This document shows positions 42,611 to 52,329 of a stretch of 64,000 nt of DNA, one piece after another. Numbering within the stretch: position 1 is the first letter of the stretch; each line of letters starts with the position of its first letter. The notes under the pieces were generated by a model, which ran no database searches, was not told the origin of the DNA, and was given only the letters and a program-made list of their open reading frames with translations. This DNA is from Alcanivorax sp. (lineage in GTDB: Bacteria; Pseudomonadota; Gammaproteobacteria; Pseudomonadales; Alcanivoracaceae). A program made the position numbers and the translations under genes. The stretch lies in assembly GCF_002733835.1 (NCBI RefSeq), contig NZ_NVWY01000014.1, forward strand, positions 1 through 64,000, given 5' to 3'.

Positions 42611-43975
42611 ATGGATTGGCATCAGTTACTGAACAAGGCCCGCCTGGGCGGACGCAGCGCCAAGGATGAAAGTGGCCGTACCGCGTTTCTGCGCGACCAC
42701 GACAAAATTATTTTTTCCGGCGCCTTCCGGCGGCTTGCCCGCAAGACCCAGGTCCACCCGCTGGCCACCAATGACCACGTGCACAATCGCCTGACCCACT
42801 CGCTGGAAGTGTCCTGCGTGGGGCGCACTCTCGGTATTCGCGTGGGAGAACGCCTGCAACAGCGCCAGCTGCTCCCCGACACCGTCAGCGCCACCGATTT
42901 CGGCGACATTGTTCAGTCCGCCTGCCTGGCCCACGACATCGGCAACCCGCCCTTTGGCCACACCGGTGAGCGCGCCATTCGCGCCTGGTTTCAGGAACGG
43001 GGGCAACATTTTCTCGACATGCTTCCCGCCCACCAGCAAACCGACCTGACCTTTTTCGAAGGCAACGCCCAGGGATTTCGCATCATTACCAAAAGCGAGT
43101 ATCACCAGTACGACGGCGGTATGCGCCTGACCTACGCCACCCTGGCCACCTTCCTGAAATACCCCTGGCTGTCCGCCGATGCGGGCAACGCCAGCAGCAA
43201 ACCGGGCAAGTACAGTGCCTTTGTCTCGGAAGCTGCCGCTTTTCAGGAAGTCGCCCACGCCACCGGCCTGCTGCAACACAGCCCCGGACGTTTTTGCCGC
43301 CACCCACTGGCGTACCTGATGGAGGCGGCCGATGACTTCTGCTACGCCATCATTGATCTGGAAGATGGCCTGGAAATGGATCTGCTGCACTGGGATGAGG
43401 TGTATGCATTACTGCAGCCGGCCCTGCTGGATAGCGAGGAAGTACGCGAATTGATCCATTCGGATATGCGCGATGGCCGCAAAGCCGCCTTGCTGCGCGG
43501 CAAGATTATCGAACGGTTTATCGAGGCAGGGGTAGAGGCGTTTGTCGCCAATCACGAACGGTTACTGCAGGGACGCATGGAAGGCGACCTGATCAGCCAC
43601 TGCGAACCGGCGGTGCGGGATGTGGTGGAAAATGCCAAACAACTTTCCCGCTCGAAAGTCTTCGAACATCCGCGGAAAATCGAACTGGAAATTGGTGCCT
43701 TTGAAGTGATGGGCGCATTACTGGATGGTTTGATAGAAGCCGCCGTATCCCATGCCTGCAACAGCACAAAAAGCACATACAACAATTACCGCCACGAACG
43801 CATCATTGATCTGATTGGCCGCCACAGTTTTCCGGAAAACCTGGAGCAATTACCGGAACAGGAAAGAATTTATCAGTGCATCATGCGGGCGCTGGATTTT
43901 CTCGCCGGCATGACCGACAACTACGCCACCTATCTGGCCAAGCAATTTTCCGGGATGGCGGAGACACGGTATTAG
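42611..43975 (+). CDS. dgt: Deoxyguanosinetriphosphate triphosphohydrolase
   Basis: A 454 aa HD-domain dGTPase from ATG 42611; a longer frame from 42581 exists. It has SGAFRRLARKTQV, the metal site VHNRLTHSLEVS and LAHDIGNPPFGHTGE. It hydrolyses dGTP to deoxyguanosine and triphosphate. A bidirectional terminator follows. Confidence 0.95.
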   Translation: MDWHQLLNKARLGGRSAKDESGRTAFLRDHDKIIFSGAFRRLARKTQVHPLATNDHVHNRLTHSLEVSCVGRTLGIRVGERLQQRQLLPDTVSATDFGDIVQSACLAHDIGNPPFGHTGERAIRAWFQERGQHFLDMLPAHQQTDLTFFEGNAQGFRIITKSEYHQYDGGMRLTYATLATFLKYPWLSADAGNASSKPGKYSAFVSEAAAFQEVAHATGLLQHSPGRFCRHPLAYLMEAADDFCYAIIDLEDGLEMDLLHWDEVYALLQPALLDSEEVRELIHSDMRDGRKAALLRGKIIERFIEAGVEAFVANHERLLQGRMEGDLISHCEPAVRDVVENAKQLSRSKVFEHPRKIELEIGAFEVMGALLDGLIEAAVSHACNSTKSTYNNYRHERIIDLIGRHSFPENLEQLPEQERIYQCIMRALDFLAGMTDNYATYLAKQFSGMAETRY

Positions 43976-43991
43976 GCTCAGCATACCTGCA

Positions 43992-44028
43992 ACGAAAAAC
44001 GCCCTGACAAGTCAGGGCGTTTTTCGTT
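43992..44028. terminator. Bidirectional terminator between dgt and the secreted protein gene
   Basis: AAAAACGCCCTGAC and GTCAGGGCGTTTTT pair with A and T tracts on both sides, serving the two convergent genes. Confidence 0.9.
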
Positions 44029-44054
44029 CTCATTCTCGTTATGAGAATCGCAGT

Positions 44055-44702
44055 TTAGTCAGCCAGTCTTATCCCCACCGCCACGAAACTATCAACTCCA
44101 TTTGTGCCACCACCTACGTCAAGGCTACCACCACCTGACGCAATGACATTGCCATCCAAAGAGACGGTGAAGGATTCAGACTCTCCATCTCCAAAGGTGA
44201 CGGTGAGCGTCTGACCACTAATGGACCAAGAGCCGTCGCCAGTTTCGTCATCACTCCAGGTATCCACGTAGTGAGAACAGTTACTACCATCCGGATCACA
44301 GATTTCATCCAGACTGATAAAACGCCCATGCTCGATACGTGTGTCGTTCAAAGTCTCATTGCTGTTGAACGTCATAGTAATAATGCCACCATTACGCTCC
44401 AGATTAGCACCGCCGCCTTCGTCGAGTTCAATAATTCCACCAGAAAAATAAAGCTTGTAGGTGGAACCACTCACGATATCCGCCAGCTCAGCGACTTCTC
44501 CTGCTGCCTCTTCCAATGCACTTATACGATCGTTGTTATCATTGATCGCAGCGATCAATGCCGCAAAGTTATTATTGACCTCGCTGGCTACCGCCTGCGT
44601 GTTAGGATTGAACTGCGTTACCTCACCTTCCTCGACGTTAGAAGCCATCGCATTCGCGCTCAATGCCACTGCGGTGAGGCCGGTCAGAATTACTTTTTTC
44701 AT
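44055..44702 (-). CDS. Secreted protein with coiled-coil N-terminus
   Basis: A 215 aa protein from ATG 44702 with a signal peptide MKKVILTGLTAVALSANAMA. A short heptad region follows (VNNNFAALIAAINDNNDRIS), then a beta-rich, Gly- and Asp-rich domain. Such trimeric-coil starts are common in surface or phage-tail-like proteins, but no family is certain. It lies 41 bases after the repeat lipoprotein gene and probably shares its transcript. Confidence 0.6.
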   Translation of the reverse strand: MKKVILTGLTAVALSANAMASNVEEGEVTQFNPNTQAVASEVNNNFAALIAAINDNNDRISALEEAAGEVAELADIVSGSTYKLYFSGGIIELDEGGGANLERNGGIITMTFNSNETLNDTRIEHGRFISLDEICDPDGSNCSHYVDTWSDDETGDGSWSISGQTLTVTFGDGESESFTVSLDGNVIASGGGSLDVGGGTNGVDSFVAVGIRLAD

Positions 44703-44743
44703 GTCTCTTACCCTCATTAGGTTTTGTGCTTTTACCAACGGCC

Positions 44744-46939
44744 TCACTGCCAGTTGGCTTCATCCCAGTTGAAATCATTCCAGACGGCAGCGGTCGTACC
44801 GGTGCCTTCTTCCTCGAAACTCACGCTAATTGCGCAGTCTTCGGTGATTGCATCAGTGGTGTAGGTGGTTGCATCCGTCATCGAGCCACCACAACCGGAA
44901 GCAGTGTTGATTACATAGCCTTCGTCCGCGGTCACGGTGAAGGTTTCGGTGCTGCCATGCTCCACATTCTCAACCAGGTTCGGACCGATCATGCCGTTGC
45001 CACCGTCGACGCTGGCGGTAAGGGTGTAGGTCTCGATCGCAAAGGTAGCAGTGACATCACATTCCGCAGTGATGATGCCGGTGGTGAAGGTGTTGCCATC
45101 CTGTGTACCGCCACACCCAGAGATCTCGGACACCTCATAGCCTTCATCCGCCGTCACCGTAAATCCCTGGGTTTCGCCGTATGCCACTTCAGGATTGGCC
45201 GGTGTAAAGCTGCCGTGATCCGCTTCGGTGGTTACTTGGTAGAGAATTGGTTCGAATTCGACCAACACGGTGCAGTCACCGGTAATGCCTGCGGTGGTGA
45301 AGACATCATCCACCCGACTACCGTCACAGCCACTAACGTTGGCCTGGTGGCCTGCATTCGGGAACAAGGTGAACGCGGTAGCACTATTGTGCTGCACTGT
45401 CACCGCTCCGGCAGGAGACACTGAGCCGTTACCGCTTACAGAAGGGGTGACGGTGTAGCTCATCAGGCTGAAGCTGGCTGTCACGTTACAGGCAGAGGTG
45501 ACCGGACCCACAGTGTACTCACCCGGGTTGCCCGTTGGTGCCACTTCGCAGGCGTCCCCGGTCGGGACTGCAGACAGCTCAAAGCCGAACACCGGGGTCA
45601 CCGTCAGCGTGCCAGTCTCACCATGCAACACCCCCTGGCTCTCCGGCGTCATGCTGCCTTCGCCTGCTTCTACGCTGGTGGTGACGTCATACTGGTTCTG
45701 CGCATAGCTCGGAGAGAGGGTGCAGGCTTCGGTAATCGGCCCGGTGGTGTAGGTGGTGCCGTCCAGGGTGCCGTCGCAGCCGTCGACCGAGAGCAGCGTC
45801 CAACCCGTGTCCGGTGTCACCTCGAACTGGGCGGTGCTGCCATGGTCCACCTGCGCCGATGCAGGCAGGACCTGGCCTCCTGGGACGTTAGTCACAGTCA
45901 CTTCATAGCTGTTGATCTCGAAGGATACCGACAGCTCGCAAGCCGCTGACAGCTCATCCGTGGTGAAGGTCGCGCCATCAAGGGTACCGTCACAACCACT
46001 GGTACCGGCAATGCTGTAACCGGTATCCGGTGTGATATCGAAATTGGCGCGGGCACCAGCCAGCAAGGACACCGACGACGGCGACACGCTGCCGTTGCCG
46101 TCTGTGCTGGCAGTTACCGTGAAGCTGGTGAACTCATTGAGCTCATCGTTGCTGGAGGCATAGCTGTTGATGGCGGCCACCAGATCATCACCACTGGTTA
46201 CCGGCAAGGGGCCTTCCGCCTCTCCGATGGAGATGTCTACGCCATCCTTCTTGCCATCCACCACGCCGTCACTGGCATCTTCAATCAGGGCCATGACGGT
46301 ATCAAACGCATCCGTACCGGAACTAATGGTATGTGCCTGCTTGGAGAGGCCGCCCAGCACCGCCGCGTACTGCTTGGCAGCCGAATCATCACCCGTGGTG
46401 CTGGGCACAGTGGTCAACGGGTCAAATGTCACACCCAGTACGTCATCCAGCACCCCAACACCGGCATCGATACCTTCTTCGATGGAGGCTCCGGGAGTGT
46501 TTGCCAGATGCTCACGGGTGGAGCGCACCAGCAGCTCACTTAGCGGTGTTACTGCAGCGGTTGATGCGCCCTCGGGCAGGAAGGAGTTGAGGCTACCCGC
46601 ATTCACCGTCTCGCCAGTGGCTTCATCGGTGTAGGTTCCGCCGCTGGATTCGATCAACAGCGGACGCGGAATGGAATTGGCCAATTGCACGGACCAGGAG
46701 CCATCGGCACCGGTCTGGATCGGCCCTGCCACTGCGTCACCCATTGCCTTGCCATCTGCCCCCATCTGGTAGAGATACAGCTCTGCCCCGGCCACCGGCC
46801 CTTTGGTCACTGCCCCACTGACTGCGCTTTTGGCAGCAGGCTGCGGGGCTTTTCCCCCGCCACTACTACCGCCACCGCCCCCACATCCAGCAATGGCGAC
46901 CGCCACCGCCAGACTGGCGATTCTGAACGTTCCCTTCAT
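44744..46939 (-). CDS. Lipoprotein with six tandem InlB-B-like repeats
   Basis: A 731 aa lipoprotein with lipobox AGC (Cys about residue 19) and a GGGGGSSGGG linker. Residues 40 to about 270 form a domain seen in large Gly/Thr-rich surface proteins. Six repeats of about 70 residues follow, each with VTP-xGY, a GCDGTLDG- or GCGG-type Cys, TT-IT--C and a closing (S/A)F or VEF; each has two Cys that may form a disulfide. The protein ends WNDFNWDEANWQ. Likely outer-membrane anchored and surface exposed; role unknown. Confidence 0.75.
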   Translation of the reverse strand: MKGTFRIASLAVAVAIAGCGGGGGSSGGGKAPQPAAKSAVSGAVTKGPVAGAELYLYQMGADGKAMGDAVAGPIQTGADGSWSVQLANSIPRPLLIESSGGTYTDEATGETVNAGSLNSFLPEGASTAAVTPLSELLVRSTREHLANTPGASIEEGIDAGVGVLDDVLGVTFDPLTTVPSTTGDDSAAKQYAAVLGGLSKQAHTISSGTDAFDTVMALIEDASDGVVDGKKDGVDISIGEAEGPLPVTSGDDLVAAINSYASSNDELNEFTSFTVTASTDGNGSVSPSSVSLLAGARANFDITPDTGYSIAGTSGCDGTLDGATFTTDELSAACELSVSFEINSYEVTVTNVPGGQVLPASAQVDHGSTAQFEVTPDTGWTLLSVDGCDGTLDGTTYTTGPITEACTLSPSYAQNQYDVTTSVEAGEGSMTPESQGVLHGETGTLTVTPVFGFELSAVPTGDACEVAPTGNPGEYTVGPVTSACNVTASFSLMSYTVTPSVSGNGSVSPAGAVTVQHNSATAFTLFPNAGHQANVSGCDGSRVDDVFTTAGITGDCTVLVEFEPILYQVTTEADHGSFTPANPEVAYGETQGFTVTADEGYEVSEISGCGGTQDGNTFTTGIITAECDVTATFAIETYTLTASVDGGNGMIGPNLVENVEHGSTETFTVTADEGYVINTASGCGGSMTDATTYTTDAITEDCAISVSFEEEGTGTTAAVWNDFNWDEANWQ

Positions 46940-47236
46940 GAGTGTTATCTCCGATCACCCCGGTTTTTGGATTCGTTATTAACCTAGAGGATCGGCAATT
47001 CATCCCGCATCGCCCATATGGGGTATATCCAGGAATCAACTTGGGAAACGGCAACAAGGGATCGTCACCGGGATCGTTATTTTTCGTTTTTTCTACACGT
47101 TTTCGGCAGCCACCCAGCTCAATCCGGATCGAAAGGAAAACCTCAACGGACGAATAAACAAGACCAGCGGTCGCAGAGAGAGGAAATCAAACAAAAGGAA
47201 GGAAAGCCCTGCCGGCCAACACCGGCAGGGCAGAGA

Positions 47237-47998
47237 TCAGATCTGCTCCAATACCTTGGCAAACACATCTGCAAAGATTTCCGGCTGTTCCATTTGCGGG
47301 AAATGCCAGGTGCCGGGTTGCAGCCACTCGGAAACATGGCCCGCGCAACGGGCTTTGGCAGCATCCCCGACCAGATCGCCATTGATGGCATGTATGGGGC
47401 AACGAAGTTCCGAAAAGGCAGCAGCAGGAGTCCAGCGCAGCAAATCCGACCAGAGTGGCAGCATGGCTTCAGCAGGTGCGGACGCCATGTCTTTCGCCAA
47501 CGCGGCCTTCTTGTCTGCCGGCATATCGGGGCCGGCATTGTTGGCCACCAGATTTGCAATCGCCGCCGGGAAATCCGCATAGAACGCGCTTTCAATTCCC
47601 TTGGCACTGTCCTCATCCAGATCCCCGTAGGGAATGACAAAGGTGTCCACCAGCACCACCGCCTTCACGGTTTTACGGCGAGCCAGTTCCAGTGCCACGG
47701 CTCCGCCCATGGAATGCCCGACAAGCACCGGAGCATCCAACCCTTCCAGGGCCGTCACTAACGCCTCTGCCAACGCACTTACCGCCCAGGGCGAAACATT
47801 CACATCCCGCGCCTCACCATGCCCGGGCAAATCCACGGCATACAGCGTCACGCCTTCCGGCGGATTCGCCAGCAAAGCCCGCCAATGACTACGCTGACAG
47901 GTCCAGCCGTGAATCAGCACCACCGCCTGCTCGCCACTGCCAGCCTGGGTAACCGGCAAGGTCTGACCGTTCGCTAACGGCCATTGCGACTCCCCCAT
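47237..47998 (-). CDS. Alpha/beta hydrolase
   Basis: A 253 aa alpha/beta-hydrolase from ATG 47998, seven bases after GAGGAG; GTG 48013 is the alternative. LIHGWTCQRSHW gives the oxyanion motif, VGHSMGGAVALE the nucleophile, and the C-terminal GTWHFPQMEQPE the catalytic His. No signal peptide. Substrate unknown. Divergent from the LuxR-type gene. The 297-base gap before it (46940-47236) shows no feature. Confidence 0.9.
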   Translation of the reverse strand: MGESQWPLANGQTLPVTQAGSGEQAVVLIHGWTCQRSHWRALLANPPEGVTLYAVDLPGHGEARDVNVSPWAVSALAEALVTALEGLDAPVLVGHSMGGAVALELARRKTVKAVVLVDTFVIPYGDLDEDSAKGIESAFYADFPAAIANLVANNAGPDMPADKKAALAKDMASAPAEAMLPLWSDLLRWTPAAAFSELRCPIHAINGDLVGDAAKARCAGHVSEWLQPGTWHFPQMEQPEIFADVFAKVLEQI

Positions 47999-48104
47999 TC
48001 TCACGCTCCTCACGCTATTCCGTCACACCCAAAATGTGTACAGGTTCTAATTTTGATATCAATTAGGTACCTTAGGGGGTACTGAGGGGGACGACAAGAT
48101 CATC

Positions 48105-49292
48105 ATGACAGCTTCTGCGCTCAATGGATTGCAGGGGAAGGCACACGAGTCCTTGCTGGACACGCTCTACGATGCGCCGTGCAATCCGGATGCCTGGCCC
48201 AGGTTTCTCGATCAGCTGATTGAGGCGACCGGGTCTCGCTCAGCCAGAATGCTGGTGATGGACCGTTCCGCCGAATCCGTCAAATCCAGTATCAAACGCA
48301 ACATCGACGACACGGATCATCAGGCCTACGTCTCCCATTTTGTGAATACCTGCCCTTGGCGCCCGGAACTGAAGCGCAAGGCTCCCGGCCAGCTTTACTC
48401 TTCCTATCTGGATTTTTCCTGCCCCCAGAAGCAGTTTTACCAAACCGAATTCTTTAACGACTGGGCATCCCGCCAGGATATCCATCACGGGGTCTGCGGC
48501 ACCGTCTGGCAGGATGAGCACCAGACCGTTCAGCTCCTCATCCAGCGGGCTCGCGGCCAGGGCCATTACCAGCGCGACGAAACCGATCAGATCAATGAAC
48601 TGGTCATGCACGTGCGCCGCGCCCTGCGACTGCAAACCCAGGTGAACGCACTGGATCACACCCGCATGGCGCTGGAACAAACTCTGGAGATTCAGGCCCA
48701 GCCCTTTGCACTGCTCACCCAGGCTGGCACGGTTATCCATATTTCCAGCGAAGCCGCCGGCCTGATCGCCGAGCTGCCCATGGCCAACATCAGCGATAAT
48801 CGCCTCACTCTGCTCGATCCACGCCAGCAAGGTGAACTGATGCGCCTGCTGCGGGACATCACCCGACCCGATAATGGCCCGGGCGGGCTCATCACCCTGG
48901 CACTGCCCAATGATCAGCGAATCCGTTGCCTGGTCAGCCCGCTTCGCGGCAACCCGCTATCGCAGCACTACAGTGACACCCGCCAGCCGCTGGCCATCCT
49001 CTATTTTCAGGACCCTCGCACGGAAGTCTATGTGGATCTGGAGTGCCTGATGCAGCTGTACGGGCTTTCTGAAGCGGAATCCCGTGTTGCCGCCGGCATC
49101 AGCCGTGGACTGGGACCACAACAGGTAGCGGACACCTATCAATTATCCGTCCATACCGTGCGCACTCAGCTAAAGAGTGCCTTCAACAAAACCGGAACCA
49201 CCCGGCAAAGTGAGCTAGCCAAGGAAATTCTCACTTCTCCGGCGGCTCGTCACTGGCGAAGCCCTGAGCTCTTGCTGTCTCGCTCTGCATAG
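48105..49292 (+). CDS. LuxR-type transcriptional regulator
   Basis: A 395 aa regulator. The C-terminal 65 residues are a LuxR-type HTH (YGLSEAESRVAAGISRGLGPQQ, then LSVHTVRTQLKSAFNKTGT). The N-terminal 300 residues have a PAS-like or GAF-like character without a clear receiver domain. Its 3' end overlaps the convergent Nudix gene by 62 bases. An AT-rich palindrome (ATTTTGATATCAATT) lies about 50 bases upstream. Confidence 0.85.
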   Translation: MTASALNGLQGKAHESLLDTLYDAPCNPDAWPRFLDQLIEATGSRSARMLVMDRSAESVKSSIKRNIDDTDHQAYVSHFVNTCPWRPELKRKAPGQLYSSYLDFSCPQKQFYQTEFFNDWASRQDIHHGVCGTVWQDEHQTVQLLIQRARGQGHYQRDETDQINELVMHVRRALRLQTQVNALDHTRMALEQTLEIQAQPFALLTQAGTVIHISSEAAGLIAELPMANISDNRLTLLDPRQQGELMRLLRDITRPDNGPGGLITLALPNDQRIRCLVSPLRGNPLSQHYSDTRQPLAILYFQDPRTEVYVDLECLMQLYGLSEAESRVAAGISRGLGPQQVADTYQLSVHTVRTQLKSAFNKTGTTRQSELAKEILTSPAARHWRSPELLLSRSA

Positions 49293-49764
49293 CCTCAGCT
49301 GCCACCTGCAAAAATTGTTCAAACTGGTATTCGAAACGCCAACGCGCCTTGCTGAGTGACGATAACGGATACCAATCAATAGCCGAGACTTCGGCCAGTC
49401 CCGAGCGAGGCACATCCACTGGCCCACCGCTATCCACGGGTTGTTGCAGGTGGCAGCGATACAAGTGAAAGCCGTTTTTCATCACCTGCAAACGCTCGCC
49501 CACTACAACCCGCACACCGCTCTCTTCAAGGGTTTCCCGATACGCCGTGCACTGGGCCAACTCCCCTGGCTCCAGGGTTCCACCGGGTACACCCAGCTTT
49601 CCACCCCAGCGATGGCTGATCAGCAACACCTGCTGATCACGAACGATCAGGCAGCCGGCATTGGCCCGCCGGTCATCTTCCTGACCGGGCACGCGGGGGC
49701 AATCCGCCAGGGCCATGGCGGGCAGGAGAAGTAGCGTTGCGATGAGGTAGCGGGTGGTGGTCAT
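49231..49764 (-). CDS. Nudix hydrolase with signal peptide
   Basis: A 177 aa Nudix protein. The box reads GTLEPGELAQCTAYRETLEESGV, which satisfies GX5EX7REUXEEXGU. Unusually, the protein begins with a hydrophobic signal peptide (YLIATLLLLPAMALA), so it is predicted to work in the periplasm. It overlaps the luxR-type gene tail to tail by 62 bases. Substrate unknown. Confidence 0.85.
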   Translation of the reverse strand: MTTTRYLIATLLLLPAMALADCPRVPGQEDDRRANAGCLIVRDQQVLLISHRWGGKLGVPGGTLEPGELAQCTAYRETLEESGVRVVVGERLQVMKNGFHLYRCHLQQPVDSGGPVDVPRSGLAEVSAIDWYPLSSLSKARWRFEYQFEQFLQVAAEAMQSETARAQGFASDEPPEK

Positions 49765-49803
49765 GAAGGCAGCTTGCCTCGTAAATATGACGGCGGTGGG
49801 TCG

Positions 49804-49955
49804 AATTAATAATGAATAGTTAATAATTAATAATGCGCGATCAAAATTAAGGGTTTTCCGCCAATGATGCCCTCGCTCAAGCCTGTTCGCGGCCTCTCAC
49901 CGCGAAGAAATGAGTACGCCTTAACGCGCAGCTATTAACTATTAATTATTAACTG
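49804..49955. repeat. Palindromic AT-rich intergenic element, copy 2
   Basis: Arms of AGTTAATAATTAATA type with CGCG ends (49804-49839 and 49925-49955) enclose a TTCGCGG / CCGCGAA hairpin. The layout resembles 23871-24026. The stop codon of the neighbouring endonuclease-family gene lies in one arm. Confidence 0.7.
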
Positions 49956-50848
49956 ATCAAAGGCAGCCTGTGCTCCATGGTCGCCGAAATCACGTCGTCC
50001 GGCACAATGATTTCCGTGGCCAAAGGCAGATGGTCCGACAGCAGGCAGTCGGCGAGCACACGGGTGTGGCGACTCTCCAACTCCGGCGACAACAGGATGT
50101 GGTCGATATGACGATCCGGGGCCCAGCTGGGATAGGTATTGAGGTTATCCGCCTGCACCGTCTGCAAGCCCAGGGCTGCCAGCGGCGAATTGTCCAGATG
50201 ATCCAGGCGACAATTGAAATCGCCCATCATCACCACGTACTTATAGTCCGCCAGCAAACGGGCCAGGTAGGACAACTGGGTATTGCGCACCTTCTCACCC
50301 AACGCCAGGTGCGCCACGACCACAACCAACGGCTGAATCGGGTGACCGTACTTGATCACGATGGCGCCGCGACCGGGCAAGCCGGGCAAACGGTGATCGG
50401 TGATTTCAAACGGTTGGTGGCGACTGAGAAAGCCATTACTGAACTGGCCAAGGCGGCCAAGATTGCGGTTCAACTGCTGGTGCCAGAAGGGAAAATCCGC
50501 CATGGAGGCCAGGTGGACCAGCTGGTTCATGTTGCGCGAACGCAGGCTTCCGCCATCGACTTCCTGCAGACCTACCACGTCGAAGTGGCTTAGTACCTCG
50601 GCAATCTGTTCGATGGTTTCCACGCTGCGCGGATGCGCCACCAGATGCTTCCAGCTCCCGGTAATGTAATCACCGAATTTCTGGCTGCCGATACCCGCCT
50701 GGATATTGAAGCTCATCAGCTTCACCGTGTCAGGGAGCAACACTTCCCGTGTCTGACGGGTTTTCCTTACCCCCTCCCTTGCGAAGGAAAAGCCCGCAGG
50801 GCGGGCTTTCCAGTCACGATAGGCAAGTCTTGCGCGATCAAGCAGCAT
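49949..50848 (-). CDS. Endonuclease/exonuclease/phosphatase family protein
   Basis: A 299 aa metal-dependent hydrolase of the DNase-I-like fold. Motifs are LMSFNIQAG, VGLQEVDGGS (Glu), VVVVAHLALG, MMGDFNCRLD and LSDHLPLATE with the late catalytic His. It follows dsbA with a three-base gap, the same neighbour order as around polA in Pseudomonas. Substrate unknown. Confidence 0.9.
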   Translation of the reverse strand: MLLDRARLAYRDWKARPAGFSFAREGVRKTRQTREVLLPDTVKLMSFNIQAGIGSQKFGDYITGSWKHLVAHPRSVETIEQIAEVLSHFDVVGLQEVDGGSLRSRNMNQLVHLASMADFPFWHQQLNRNLGRLGQFSNGFLSRHQPFEITDHRLPGLPGRGAIVIKYGHPIQPLVVVVAHLALGEKVRNTQLSYLARLLADYKYVVMMGDFNCRLDHLDNSPLAALGLQTVQADNLNTYPSWAPDRHIDHILLSPELESRHTRVLADCLLSDHLPLATEIIVPDDVISATMEHRLPLIS

Positions 50849-50851
50849 TCA

Positions 50852-51487
50852 TCAGCCGCCTTTCTTTTCCTTGTTCGCCAGGTACTCGATCACGGCGAAC
50901 AGCTCTTTATCGCTCTTCAGGTTCTGGCGCAGCACCAGGTATTTGCCGTTCACCACGAAGTTCGGCACCCCGGGGATCTGGTACGCCTTGGTCAGTGCGT
51001 CGGCCTGACGAATCTTGGTGGACACACCGAAGGAACCGTACAGCTTGTTGAACTTCTCAGGCGCCACATCGTATTTGCGGAAGAAATTGGCCAGCGCTGG
51101 CTCATTGAACAGCGGCTCACGGTGTTTGTGGATCGCATCGAACAGCGGACCGTGGATTTCATCGACCAGGCCCAGGGCTTCTTCTACATAATAGGCGCGG
51201 GCCAGCGGCTCAGCATTACGCAAAAACAGCACCGGGGTGCGCACGTAGTCGATGTAATCCGGTTTGGTTTTCAGCCACTCGTCAACGGAGGGCTCCAGGG
51301 AATAGCAGTGCGGGCAGGCATAGGAAAAGAATTCCCGCACTTCCACCTTGCTGGGGTCATCCACAGAACCCGGCACGTCCAGAATCTTGTAGTGGGTATC
51401 AACCGCAAAACGGGTGTGGTCTTCAGCGGCAGCAACTCCGGTCGCCAGCCCCAGGCTCAGCAGCAAAGCCGTCACAATGCGAAACAT
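50852..51487 (-). CDS. dsbA: Thiol:disulfide interchange protein DsbA
   Basis: A 211 aa periplasmic oxidase that introduces disulfides into exported proteins. ATG 51487 starts a signal peptide (IVTALLLSLGLATGVAAA). The active site is C58-P-H-C61 in FFSYACPHCYSLEP and the cis-Pro loop is IPGVPNFVVNGKY. The frame to 51568 is upstream of a better start. Confidence 0.95.
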   Translation of the reverse strand: MFRIVTALLLSLGLATGVAAAEDHTRFAVDTHYKILDVPGSVDDPSKVEVREFFSYACPHCYSLEPSVDEWLKTKPDYIDYVRTPVLFLRNAEPLARAYYVEEALGLVDEIHGPLFDAIHKHREPLFNEPALANFFRKYDVAPEKFNKLYGSFGVSTKIRQADALTKAYQIPGVPNFVVNGKYLVLRQNLKSDKELFAVIEYLANKEKKGG

Positions 51488-51601
51488 GCATCCTCTCCTT
51501 TCTTGTTGGTTTGCGCCCACTGTGACAACCGGGGCGGCATTTTTCTCCCTGGTGAGTGCAATCGGCACTCAATCAGAGCCATATCTTTTCATGTTGGCCA
51601 T

Positions 51602-51628
51602 AAAAAAGGCAGCCCGCAGGCTGCCTTT
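51602..51628. terminator. Bidirectional terminator after cytochrome c4
   Basis: AAAAGGCAGCC and GGCTGCCTTTT pair with short A/T runs on both sides. Confidence 0.75.
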
Positions 51629-51652
51629 TCTACAAACCGTAACCGAACCGCC

Positions 51653-52306
51653 TTATTTGGACAGCCCGGAAATGAAGCTTGCTACGGCCTTGATCTGGGT
51701 ATCGGTCATTTTCGCCGCCACCGTCTGCATCATGCCCGGCGCATCATTATCCGAGTCGTTGGTGCGCTTGATGATGCCGTCGCCCAGATCGTTACGACCT
51801 GCCGCACGGAAAGCCTTCAGCTGATCTTCCAGGTATTGGGCGTTCTGGCCGGCCAGATGCGGATACTTGGCCGCGTCAATACCCTGGCCTGCGGGGCCAT
51901 GGCAACCGGAACAGGCCGGAATGCCGTTGGCCATGTCGCCACCACGGTAGAGCTTTTCACCCTGCTCCACCCAGTCAGCGCTGGCCTGCCCGGCTTCCGG
52001 TGTCAGGCTGGCGTAGAAGGCCGCCACGTCCTGCATATCCTGCTCACTCATGCCGGCCACCTGGCCTTGCATGACGGCGTTTTCACGGGTGCCGGACTTG
52101 AAATTTTCCAGCTGCTTAACCAGGTACTCTTCCCCCTGGCCAGCCAGTTTCGGGTACGTCCCGGTAAGAGTCTTGTTACCATCCTGACCGTGACACGCGG
52201 CGCAGGGGGCGGCTTTTGCTTTGCCTGCCTCAGCATCACCGGCCGCCATGGCCTGGGTGGCTGCCACGGCAGCAGCCATCAGCACGAACAGTTTGAAAAA
52301 CTTCAT
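51653..52306 (-). CDS. Cytochrome c4
   Basis: A 217 aa diheme cytochrome with a signal peptide (MKFFKLFVLMAAAVAATQAMA). Two heme-binding sites, PCAACHG and ACSGCHG, are about 100 residues apart, with Met ligands in late motifs of each half. It carries electrons to terminal oxidases in the periplasm. Cytochrome c5 lies just upstream. Confidence 0.94.
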   Translation of the reverse strand: MKFFKLFVLMAAAVAATQAMAAGDAEAGKAKAAPCAACHGQDGNKTLTGTYPKLAGQGEEYLVKQLENFKSGTRENAVMQGQVAGMSEQDMQDVAAFYASLTPEAGQASADWVEQGEKLYRGGDMANGIPACSGCHGPAGQGIDAAKYPHLAGQNAQYLEDQLKAFRAAGRNDLGDGIIKRTNDSDNDAPGMMQTVAAKMTDTQIKAVASFISGLSK

Positions 52307-52329
52307 GGCCTATCCTTCAGTACAGCGTC

